64,000 bases of DNA from Oceanobacillus senegalensis (GTDB taxonomy: Bacteria > Bacillota > Bacilli > Bacillales > Amphibacillaceae). The stretch covers positions 4,211,840-4,275,839 of the forward strand of contig NZ_LT839648.1 of assembly GCF_900176885.1 (NCBI RefSeq), given 5' to 3'. How positions within the stretch are numbered: position 1 is the first letter of the stretch; every line of letters begins with the position of its first letter. Position numbers and translations under genes: made by a program. The notes under the pieces are model-generated. The model ran no database searches. It was not told where the DNA came from and worked only from the letters and a program-made list of their open reading frames with translations. This document shows positions 9,679 to 17,246 of this stretch, in pieces.

Positions 9679-9889
9679 TATTAGATACCTCCTCTTTACT
9701 TAGATATTCCCTTGACGGTTGTAAATATTCGTTACCCAACTCTATATTTGGATGTAAACAACTATCTTTTTTAGCTGTATGCAAACGGGCACTGGAAGGG
9801 TATATAAAAGCTTAGAAGGAATAAACCTCCCCTTTCCCTAATATGTATAGGAATGTGTGATGAATAGTACGCAAAGGATGGAGGTTATT

Positions 9890-11956
9890 ATGGATAACGA
9901 AAAATCATCTTCAAGAAAAAATTCTGGTGACAAGAAAGATGAACAGCTTGAAAACTATCGTCATAAAAACACAGGTCCCGGGAAGAAGATGACCGATGAT
10001 AATGGTACAAGAGTTTCCAATGATCGAACCTCTTTAAGAGCGGGAAGGCGCGGTCCAGCACTTCTTCAAGACTTTCATTTTTACAAAAAACAGACGCACT
10101 TTGATCGGGAAAGAATACCGGAAAAAGTGGTTCATGCAAGAGGTTTTAATGTGTATGGGGAATTTGAGGCCTATCAATCAATGAAACATGTGACACGAAC
10201 GCATTTCCTTGGCGAGGCGGGCCGAAAAACTCCCGTAAATGTACGTTTTTCCACATTCCAAGGAAGCAAAGGATCCAAAGACACGGCTGTAGATATTCGA
10301 GGATTTGCAACCAAGTTCTACACACAAGAAGGGAATTACGATTTGTTATCCCTGCAATTCCCCGTATTTATTGTCGCGGATGGAATGAAATTTATGGATG
10401 TCGTTCATGCTGCAAAACCAAATCCACGCAATGAAATACCACAAGCCACAACGGCACATGATAATTTTTGGGACTATATCGCCAATAATCAGGAAAGCGC
10501 ACATATGGTGATGTGGTTGATGTCCATGCGTGGCCGTCCTCGAAGTTGGCGGATGATGGCAGGCTGGCCGATTAATACATTTTTGTTTGTGAATGAACAA
10601 GGAAAAGGCACTTTTGTCCGGTTTAAATGGATTCCTAAGCTGGGTGTTCATTCTTTGTTACTTGATGAAGCCAATGTCATCGGAGGGGTCGATCCCGACT
10701 TCCATCGCCGGGATATAATAGAAGCCATACAAAAAGGTTATTATCCGGAATATGAACTAGGTGTCCAGATGATTGCGATGGAAGACGAATTTAAGTATGA
10801 TTTTGATGTCTTAGATAATACGAAACTTTGGCCAGAAGAAGTGATCCCTATGGAAGTAGTCGGTAAGATGACGCTAAACCGGCTCGTCGATAATTTTTTT
10901 GCGGAGGGAGAACAATCTGCCTTTGACCCTGCGAATGTCGTTCCAGGAATCGACTTTACCAATGACCCTGTTTTACAGACACGAGCCATTGCATATCGGG
11001 ATACCGAATTGCACCGTCATCATTCGGCTAATTTTGAAGAATTACCAGTTAATAAACCGATTGTCGAAACGGATTATAACTTGAGGGACAGTTATTTAAG
11101 GTACAGGATTGATGTGGATTCTGTCCATTATCATAATAATTCATTAGCTGGAAACACACCATCTGAAGCAACACCGGAAGAAGGCGGCTATGTTCATTAT
11201 CCGGAGGAAGTAGAAGGTCAAATGACAAGAGATGTCCCAAGTGACTCCTTTACCGATTTCTTTTCCCAACCTAGAATGTTTTGGAACAGTTTATCATCCA
11301 TTGAGAGACAGGACCTCAAAGAATGCCTTACGTATCATCTTCAGTATGTTAAAAGTAAATCAGTCAGACAGCAAAATGTTGATATGTGGGCAAATGTAGA
11401 TATCGGTTTGGCAACGGTTTTAGCAGAGAAATTAGGAGTAAATCCTCCTAAAGGATCCCATGTACCGGTTGAAGCCAGTTACCCTTCCCTTAGCCAATTA
11501 AATACACCACATGTAGCTACTACGCAAAAAGTAGGGGTTCTCATTGGTAATGGGTTTAATGGTAGGGAAGTAAAAAATATGTTGAACACTTTCAAACAAA
11601 AAGGGGTATTTATGGATGTTATTAGTGAACACCTTGGCTTTGTTACCGGATCAGATGGTACGAAAATAGAGGTAAACGAAACGTTTCTAACTAAATATCC
11701 TGTTTTATATGATTCCCTTTACGTTGTTGGTGGAAAAGCTCAGAATCAAGCAAGGTTCATGCAAGACGTACAGGAATTTGTTTTTAAGGCCTATAAACAC
11801 TTTAAACCAATTGGTGTTGCAACAACTGGCCAATCGTTTATCTTAACATCTAAAGATAATAACCTAGCGGGCGTTGTTTTTGCAGAAAATAACCCCAATT
11901 TTGAGCAAGATTTTATCACTGCTATAGGTAAACAGCGTTTTTGGAATCGAACGTAA
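9890..11956 (+). CDS. Large-subunit (clade 2) catalase homologue with altered distal haem pocket
   Basis: The 688-residue protein has the architecture of large KatE/HPII-type catalases: beta-barrel catalase core, then a flavodoxin-like (DJ-1/PfpI) C-terminal domain from about residue 550 (KVGVLIGNGFN). The essential His lies in EKVVHARGF and the proximal Tyr in RAIAYRDTELHR. The canonical G-N-N-x-P-V-F-F segment, which carries the catalytic Asn, is S-L-Q-F-P-V-F-I here, and VRD before RGFATKF is AVD. Catalase activity is therefore uncertain. ATG 9890 follows AAAGGATGGAGG; ATG 9857 has no RBS. GGGTAT at 9798-9803 could be a SigB -10, but I see no clear -35. Confidence 0.85.
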   Translation: MDNEKSSSRKNSGDKKDEQLENYRHKNTGPGKKMTDDNGTRVSNDRTSLRAGRRGPALLQDFHFYKKQTHFDRERIPEKVVHARGFNVYGEFEAYQSMKHVTRTHFLGEAGRKTPVNVRFSTFQGSKGSKDTAVDIRGFATKFYTQEGNYDLLSLQFPVFIVADGMKFMDVVHAAKPNPRNEIPQATTAHDNFWDYIANNQESAHMVMWLMSMRGRPRSWRMMAGWPINTFLFVNEQGKGTFVRFKWIPKLGVHSLLLDEANVIGGVDPDFHRRDIIEAIQKGYYPEYELGVQMIAMEDEFKYDFDVLDNTKLWPEEVIPMEVVGKMTLNRLVDNFFAEGEQSAFDPANVVPGIDFTNDPVLQTRAIAYRDTELHRHHSANFEELPVNKPIVETDYNLRDSYLRYRIDVDSVHYHNNSLAGNTPSEATPEEGGYVHYPEEVEGQMTRDVPSDSFTDFFSQPRMFWNSLSSIERQDLKECLTYHLQYVKSKSVRQQNVDMWANVDIGLATVLAEKLGVNPPKGSHVPVEASYPSLSQLNTPHVATTQKVGVLIGNGFNGREVKNMLNTFKQKGVFMDVISEHLGFVTGSDGTKIEVNETFLTKYPVLYDSLYVVGGKAQNQARFMQDVQEFVFKAYKHFKPIGVATTGQSFILTSKDNNLAGVVFAENNPNFEQDFITAIGKQRFWNRT

Positions 11957-11990
11957 TTTCTTTGCTTATTGAAAAACAGACAACGAACAT

Positions 11991-12033
11991 ACAACACACA
12001 CTATTTCTTCGCAGAAGTAGTGTGTGTTTGTTG
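11991..12033 (+). terminator. Intrinsic terminator after the first catalase gene
   Basis: ACACACACTA pairs with TAGTGTGTGT around a TTTCTTCGCAGAAG loop that itself contains a small CTTCGCAGAAG hairpin, followed by TTTGTTGG. It lies about 40 bp after the catalase stop. Confidence 0.75.
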
Positions 12034-12143
12034 GTATAATGGTTAAATGATTTTTAGGATGCTAAATTATTAAGTCAGAATGGTATTGTAGTTGACAGTT
12101 TCCAAACAATTATCAATAATTTAGCTATAATTACTAAACAAAA

Positions 12144-12200
12144 TAGGTGATGGAGTTCACCATAAACCGCCCGTATGAGGCTGATGACTCCTGCCAAAGA
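12144..12200 (+). ncRNA. Fluoride riboswitch (crcB motif)
   Basis: TAGGTGATGGAGTTCACC (hairpin), then AACCGCCCGTATGAGG and GCTGATGACTCCTGCC give the conserved crcB-motif elements in order: GGnGATGGnGTTCnCC, the pseudoknot partner AACCGCC, and CTGATGACTCCT. It sits directly before two crcB genes. Fluoride binding should prevent the overlapping terminator at 12186-12245 from forming. Confidence 0.93.
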
Positions 12201-12247
12201 TAAAAGGGATACCTATGTCTTTTGGCAGGAGTCCTTTTATTTTTTTA
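12186..12247 (+). terminator. Expression-platform terminator of the fluoride riboswitch
   Basis: GACTCCTGCCAAA (12186-12198) pairs perfectly with TTTGGCAGGAGTC (12221-12233), followed by CTTTTATTTTTTT. The 5' arm uses the last conserved bases of the aptamer, so ligand binding and termination exclude each other. Confidence 0.92.
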
Positions 12248-12274
12248 CAACTGAAAAACAGAGGGGTAATTTAA

Positions 12275-12661
12275 ATGAATTTATTATTAGTGATGACTGG
12301 TGGTTTTTTTGGAGCTATATGTAGATTTACTTTGGGTGAATGGATATATACAAACAACGGATTTCCTTTAGGTACCTTTTTAATCAACCTCATTGGATGT
12401 TTTATTCTAGGGTGGTTTCTAACATTCGTTAGCCAAAATAAAAAAATAAGACCTGAGTATACTCTGCTAATTGGAACAGGATTTATCGGTTCTTTTACAA
12501 CTTTTTCAACCTTTTCGGTAGAGACTCTTAACTTATTCCAGGAAGGTCTTATATTTATGGGGATACTCTATGTGTTGGCTACCACAGTGTCAGGGTTAGT
12601 GCTGGCATATGTAGGTCGCAAATTAGCTTTATCAAGAGAAAGGGAAGGTGATGTAATGTGA
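12275..12661 (+). CDS. crcB1: Fluoride ion channel subunit CrcB/Fluc 1
   Basis: The 128-residue, four-helix protein forms with its partner a dual-topology F- channel that clears cytoplasmic fluoride. Signatures are GGFFGAICRFTLGEW, the N in GTFLINLIGCFILG, and GFIGSFTTFSTF with the phenylalanines that line the pore. RBS AGAGGGGTAA is just upstream. It is controlled by the fluoride riboswitch and its stop overlaps the start of the next crcB. Confidence 0.95.
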   Translation: MNLLLVMTGGFFGAICRFTLGEWIYTNNGFPLGTFLINLIGCFILGWFLTFVSQNKKIRPEYTLLIGTGFIGSFTTFSTFSVETLNLFQEGLIFMGILYVLATTVSGLVLAYVGRKLALSREREGDVM

Positions 12662-13017
12662 TATGGGTTATAGGAATAGGTGGTTCTTTAGGTGGCGCAG
12701 CTAGATTTATAGTAGGAAACTTGATTAGTAAAGGAGCACAAAAATCACATACCTTTCCAATGGGGACTTGGATAATAAATATCACTGGTTCATTTTTACT
12801 TGGATTAATTACTCACCTTCACCTTTCGAATCATATTAGCGAGTGGTTATGGCTTTTTGGTGGTGTAGGTTTTTGTGGTGCATTTACAACTTTCTCAACC
12901 TTTGGGAATGAAACCATAACTCTAATACAATTAAATAAAATTAAATTAGCTACCATATATGTCGTTACATCAATTGTAGTAGGTATTATTTCAGCAATGA
13001 TTGGTTTTTACATTTAG
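12658..13017 (+). CDS. crcB2: Fluoride ion channel subunit CrcB/Fluc 2
   Basis: This is the second four-helix Fluc subunit (119 residues), with GGSLGGAARFIVGN, GTWIINITGSFLLG and GFCGAFTTFSTFGNE. The GTG start overlaps the stop of crcB1 (GTGA), so the two are translationally coupled. A paired arrangement suggests a heterodimer of two opposite-facing subunits, as in B. subtilis CrcB1/CrcB2, rather than a homodimer. Confidence 0.93.
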   Translation: MIWVIGIGGSLGGAARFIVGNLISKGAQKSHTFPMGTWIINITGSFLLGLITHLHLSNHISEWLWLFGGVGFCGAFTTFSTFGNETITLIQLNKIKLATIYVVTSIVVGIISAMIGFYI

Positions 13018-13174
13018 AATATGTGAATAGGTCAATTAAGTAAGAAGGGCAATCACCCCTTGTGCTAACTGGTTCTTTTCTTCCAGAAGCCAATGGCACC
13101 CTTTTTATTAGCAGATTAGTGAAACAGTACAGATTGTAACATTAAATAAAAACACGACATAAGGAGGAGATTTG

Positions 13175-13378
13175 ATGACATCTTGGGTTTCTTGGGTAGC
13201 TGTGGGACTTATAGTATCTGTATTAATTTATGCGTTTTTTAGCTTATATTTAAAGAAACCGATTGCAGCTGCTTTCCATATTGTTTTGGGGATTTTGTCA
13301 CTTCCTTCAATTGGATTATATGTGGATAAACAAACCTGTTATATTGAATATTTTAAACACTCTAGCCAACATTATTAA
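13175..13378 (+). CDS. Small membrane protein of unknown function
   Basis: The protein of 67 residues has two hydrophobic segments (about residues 5-26 and 33-48). AAGGAGGA at 13161-13168 supports ATG 13175. The C-terminal part (KQTCYIEYFKHSSQHY) is polar and may be altered. It is followed at once by a stem-loop and the PEP-synthase remnant. I do not recognise the family. Confidence 0.55.
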   Translation: MTSWVSWVAVGLIVSVLIYAFFSLYLKKPIAAAFHIVLGILSLPSIGLYVDKQTCYIEYFKHSSQHY

Positions 13379-13409
13379 ACTATCCTCAACCTATCATGGG
13401 GATAGTTTT
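13377..13409 (+). terminator. Stem-loop terminator
   Basis: AAACTATCC (13377-13385) pairs with GGATAGTTT (13400-13408), with TTTTAAT behind. It overlaps the end of the small membrane-protein gene. Confidence 0.6.
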
Positions 13410-13411
13410 AA

Positions 13412-13750
<339 letters not shown>

Positions 13751-13883
13751 ATGATAATTTCCTCAGTAATTTCAAATTAAGTATTCAATCATTATCGAAT
13801 ATCTTATAGAATAAAAGAGAATGTGATGGAAGTTGCCCTTGTTCTTTACAGTGGTAGAGAATGACCAGAATTAGAATTAAATG

Positions 13884-13926
13884 AATAACATCATGACTAT
13901 GGATTATGGTTATGATGTTATTTTGT
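13884..13926 (+). terminator. Intrinsic terminator after the PEP-synthase remnant
   Basis: AATAACATCAT (13884-13894) pairs with ATGATGTTATT (13911-13921), followed by TTGTTAT. It is probably the old terminator of the lost gene. Confidence 0.6.
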
Positions 13927-14024
13927 TATATAGGTGAAAGAATACACGTAAACAAACTGGTGCGGTACTTGAACAAGCGTATAAAGTATATCCAGTTATT
14001 TCTTGAATGGAAGGAGGAGAAAAA

Positions 14025-14306
14025 ATGGGAACGTTGCTTGATTTACTTGGTTCAATAGGAACGTTAGTAATTTCTTCTATGAAGGATGTTACGGAAGAGG
14101 AAATTGAAAAAAACATTGAATTCTTAAAAAAATATCAATGGTTCCAGGATTACCTGGATAATGAAGAATATAAGCATCTAATCCATGAAAATAATAATGT
14201 GCGGAACACCATTGGAAAACTTGATACATATAAAATGGTGAAAAATTCCTATCAACAAAAGTGGAGAAGGAAAATATTCAAATCGTTACTTAAAAATCTA
14301 CGATAG
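14025..14306 (+). CDS. Hypothetical protein
   Basis: The 93-residue protein has a hydrophobic start (GTLLDLLGSIGTLVISSM), then a charged helical part rich in Glu, Lys and Asn and a basic C-terminus (KWRRKIFKSLLKNLR). AAGGAGGA at 14011-14018 supports ATG 14025. I recognise no family. It could be a small membrane-associated protein. Confidence 0.5.
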   Translation: MGTLLDLLGSIGTLVISSMKDVTEEEIEKNIEFLKKYQWFQDYLDNEEYKHLIHENNNVRNTIGKLDTYKMVKNSYQQKWRRKIFKSLLKNLR

Positions 14307-14319
14307 TGTATTGATTTAT

Positions 14320-14723
14320 CGAAGCAGGCTTTCATTTTCTTTTATTTATATGGCTGGTACGTGAAATGTTTACTCATACAGAATATCCTTTTATGTATTA
14401 CTTTCTAGTACCTTTTTCAATATTTAATCTTGTAGTTATCTTTATCCATTTTAAGTTTAAGATAGCAGAAGGTTCAAATCCTTTTATTTGCACTTATGAT
14501 TTACAAAAAGGAAATGGACCATAAACAAATGGATTGTATGAAGTTTAAACGTGTTGGTTGGGGAAAGAAAAGTGTTACTGTAAAAAGCAATAAAGGTTTT
14601 AATTTGCGAATTTCTAATTTTTATCCAGAACGAATTTATAATGATTTGATTGACTTTGCAAGTAAGTATGGAATACCTATTTCTAAGAAAAAGGATTATT
14701 TATTATTAGAAAAACGAAAATGA
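14320..14723 (+). pseudogene. Frameshifted membrane-anchored protein gene
   Basis: One frame gives an N-terminal double membrane segment (FLLFIWLVREM, then YYFLVPFSIFNLVVIFIHF) and runs out of phase near 14460-14475. The next frame continues with ALMIYKKEMDHKQMDCMKFK, RVGWGKKSVTV and a C-terminal YGIPISKKKDYLLLEK. Joined, this would be a membrane anchor with a small PH-like domain, as in short Bacillus membrane proteins. No start with an RBS is visible. Confidence 0.5.
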
Positions 14724-15364
14724 TGTTTTCATTGTGGATCTACGTCCATATTTCAGACACAAAATAGTTACATTTAAAAATACCTTCTAAATTGTACTAT
14801 TATTTAACCTTTCGAGGCTTGACATGGACGCCTCGAAAGGCATGATTTCGATGCCTGGAAGCCGGCTATATTAAAAACAATACTAGCATGCTACTGGAGG
14901 CTATCATACCCACCACTCCATGTAAAGCCCCGTGCAGGGAATTGTCTGTTGTGCAATGCCATCCCTCCTATATTTTTCTTTACTGTGTTGGTCTAAACTT
15001 CTTAGAACGAATATTAGCCTATTTCATCTTACTTCGTTGAGAAGAAAGTCAAAAATATTCTACAACGTTGAAATGCATGATAATATAAGCACATGTTCCT
15101 TATTCCATATTGGTTAGAATGGGGAGTATAGTGAAGCTAAGGGTACAACCTTTCTAAACTGGGAAAACGACCAGGATAGCAACAAACATTGAACCAATTG
15201 TAGATATTACAATTACCCCATAATCACCGGGGGTATACTTTAGTGTAAATACCAGTTTATTCATTTAAAGTCATGTATATATATTTACATACGAAGATAA
15301 TCCAGATTGTCTAATGTGTTTCATAATTTAATAGAAGTAATATTATTGCTAAAGAAGTTAGAAA
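14724..15364. other. Gene-poor stretch with a hairpin and a transporter remnant
   Basis: CCTTTCGAGGC (14808-14818) and GCCTCGAAAGG (14830-14840) form a perfect 11-bp hairpin without a T-run. On the minus strand about 15232-15152 reads GDYGVIVISTIGSMFVAILV and stops, like the last helix of a lost membrane protein. No complete gene is seen. Confidence 0.4.
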
Positions 15365-15988
15365 TTGAAAATTAGAGAATTTACTTTAACTACCATTTTT
15401 TTATCGGTCATATTATTATGCGCTTTTACACCATTTGGTTTTATACATTTAGGAGTAATTAAAGCGACGATAATCCATATTCCAATCATTATAGGTTCCA
15501 TTATATTAGGACCAAAAATTGGTGCTTTCCTAGGATGTGTGTTTGGAATCACTAGTATTGTAACTAATACGCTCGCTCCAACATTACTGTCATTTGCTTT
15601 TTCCCCAGCGATTCCTGTTTTGGGCACAAGCCAAGGAAGTCTTTGGGCATTATGTATTGCAATCGTTCCAAGAGTAATAATTGGTTTTATCCCTTACTAT
15701 ATTTTTAAAGCTGTTGATAAAACTATAATAAAGAAAAAGTCCAACCAGAAACCGGCTTTATTTTTAACTGGTCTGCTTACAACGTTTATACATACATTTT
15801 TAGTAATGGGTTCTATATCTTTAATATTTCAGGATGCCTATGCTCAAGCTATTCAAGCCAGTAGCACGAGTGCCATTTACCAAGCAGTTTTAACTGTGTT
15901 TTTTACAAATGGAATCGTTGAGGCATTTCTTGCTGCATTTGTAACAGCGACAGTTGTCCCCCCGCTATTTAAACTATCAAAAAAATAA
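15365..15988 (+). CDS. ECF transporter S component (PanT-like)
   Basis: The 207-residue protein has about six membrane helices. It has the features of an energy-coupling-factor substrate-binding subunit: LLCAFTPFGFIHLGVIKATI, then IHIPIIIGSIILGPKIGAFLG and PRVIIGFIPYYIFK. The helix-1 pattern and HIPVIIG are typical of putative pantothenate (PanT) S components, but the vitamin cannot be fixed from sequence. The shared EcfA/A'/T energising module would be encoded elsewhere. The start is TTG 15365 with a weak RBS (AAGAAG), so translation efficiency or start choice is unsure. Confidence 0.78.
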   Translation: MKIREFTLTTIFLSVILLCAFTPFGFIHLGVIKATIIHIPIIIGSIILGPKIGAFLGCVFGITSIVTNTLAPTLLSFAFSPAIPVLGTSQGSLWALCIAIVPRVIIGFIPYYIFKAVDKTIIKKKSNQKPALFLTGLLTTFIHTFLVMGSISLIFQDAYAQAIQASSTSAIYQAVLTVFFTNGIVEAFLAAFVTATVVPPLFKLSKK

Positions 15989-16061
15989 ATACCGTAATTT
16001 AACAACAAAGAAGTCGTGGAATATTTGAGAAACTTGTCTATTCCTCCGCCCGATATCAATA

Positions 16062-16283
16062 CTGTCAGGGGAAAACAAGGATAAAATACGGTCATTAACA
16101 CCACATACACTTCGTCATGGGTTTGCTATATTGAGTGTAGAACATAAAATGGATGTGTATCGGATTATGCAAACCCTGGGACACGAAATAATTGAGACCA
16201 CTCCAATTTATTTAGAGAACAAGCAAAGTAAAGAAACGAATGCAGCACATGATTGGAAAAATAATACACACCTTAATATGAGG
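16062..16283 (+). pseudogene. C-terminal remnant of a tyrosine recombinase
   Basis: The frame reads KIRSLTPHTLRHGFAI, then MQTLGHEIIETTPIYLE. These are the HxxR box (HTLRHGFA), the LGH box and the region where the active Tyr lies (IYLE) of a phage-integrase family recombinase. The catalytic domain N-terminal half is absent and the frame is cut by the MITE-like element starting at 16284. This is a trace of a past integrative element. Confidence 0.75.
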
Positions 16284-16507
16284 CCGGGACAAAAGTGTTT
16301 ATATCAATGTGAAATCCGAACATGGTCGTGCATATAATCCGCTACGGAAATACACTACGCTTTCCGCGGCCGCTGCTGAGCCTACTTCGAGCTATCGCTC
16401 TTCGTAGTCTCACCTAGGCTTTTCTTGCCGCAGGAGTCTCCGTGTATTTCCTTCGCTAGTAAGATGCAATGTTTGGATTTGGGCTAAACACTTTAGTTAT
16501 GTCCCAG
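16284..16507. repeat. MITE-like CTGGGACAAAAGT element, copy 1
   Basis: The left end is CCGGGACAAAAGTGTTTA and the right end TAAACACTTTAGTTATGTCC + CAG, which are imperfect inverted repeats. Inside, GGAAATACAC and GTGTATTTCC are exact inverted repeats flanking a GC-rich hairpin region with GTCTCACCTAGGC and CCGCAGGA. A second copy with the same ends and the same internal boxes lies at 45809-46040. It has no coding capacity and interrupts the recombinase remnant. Confidence 0.72.
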
Positions 16508-16520
16508 ACTCTTTTTTCTA

Positions 16521-16575
16521 AAAAAGTCTACCGCTTCGAGCGTTGAAGGAAACAACCCAAAGACTTTTTCTTTTC
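16521..16575 (+). terminator. Stem-loop with T-run
   Basis: AAAAAGTCT (16521-16529) pairs with AGACTTTTT (16561-16569), with an inner CGCTTCGAGCG hairpin and CTTTTC behind. It is a plausible terminator for reads coming from the left. Confidence 0.55.
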
Positions 16576-16595
16576 TATTTTTCTTAGACCTATTG

Positions 16596-16745
16596 TAATG
16601 CTTTTGCGGAAGATGAAATTTTTCGTATTTTTTTCAGGTCTCCTAAAGTATCTTCCAAACTAGTAACATTGAAATCCCTTTCTAATAAAATCATATCTGG
16701 TTTTGATCAGGTAGCTTGTTAACAATTAGATCGATATCAAGTCGG
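16596..16745 (-). pseudogene. Possible degenerate gene end
   Basis: On the minus strand LDIDLIVNKLPDQN is followed, after a frame change, by PDMILLERDFNVTSLEDTLG and ends SSSAKALQ before a stop. The codon pattern looks protein-like but the frame is broken. The family is not recognised. Confidence 0.25.
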
Positions 16746-16827
16746 TCTTTTTAATTTATTTAATTTCCTGAATATTGTAAGTGGACAAATGAAATGTATG
16801 TTAGGATAAACTGTTAGGGGGATTAAA

Positions 16828-17043
16828 ATGGGAAAAGGCAAAGAAACACCTGAAGAAAGAAGAGAAAGACTAAGACAACAAGGATGGAAAGACAACCAGA
16901 CTGGCAATTTAAACGATTCATTAAATAGAGGTGCTAATGGTAGCCTTGCTGATTTAGTGGGCGGTTTAGGTTGGAAAGGTACAGGAATACTTATTCTTGT
17001 CATACTATTAGGATTTATAATATATGCCGTTTTCTCTCGTTAA
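16828..17043 (+). CDS. Small membrane protein, DUF6366-like
   Basis: The 71-residue protein starts with a charged segment (ETPEERRERLRQQGWKDNQT), then a Gly-rich part (DLVGGLGWKGTG), and ends in one membrane helix. It matches what I recall of the DUF6366 family of Bacillaceae; no function is known. The RBS TTAGGGGGATT is just ahead of the ATG. Confidence 0.7.
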   Translation: MGKGKETPEERRERLRQQGWKDNQTGNLNDSLNRGANGSLADLVGGLGWKGTGILILVILLGFIIYAVFSR

Positions 17044-17046
17044 TTG

Positions 17047-17078
17047 GTGCTCTTCTTGAATAAGAAGGTGTCTTTTTG
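17047..17078 (+). terminator. Terminator after the small membrane-protein gene
   Basis: GGTGCTCTTCTT and AAGAAGGTGTC pair around GAAT with TTTTTG behind. The same GGTGC-type layout recurs at 20388-20423. Confidence 0.55.
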
Positions 17079-17160
17079 ATATGCCTTCCACATGAAGGGA
17101 TTAGATGTATAAAGGAAAAAACATGGTGAACTTTTTCGATCTGGTGTGTGTAAGAAGATA

Positions 17161-17195
17161 AACGCTCAGAGTTTAAAATTTCTGAGCGCTTTTTA
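17161..17195. terminator. Intrinsic terminator
   Basis: CGCTCAGA pairs with TCTGAGCG around GTTTAAAATT, followed by CTTTTTATGG. It lies between convergent genes and fits the plus direction best. Confidence 0.7.
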
Positions 17196-17246
17196 TGGTA
17201 TTTTATCAAAAATGTGGGGGTCACCTCAAACCTGTCTTCGTGCCCC

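Noticed and set aside
9798..9803. SigB promoter for the first catalase gene
   Set aside because: GGGTAT fits a SigB -10, but no GTTTAA-like -35 stands at the right distance.
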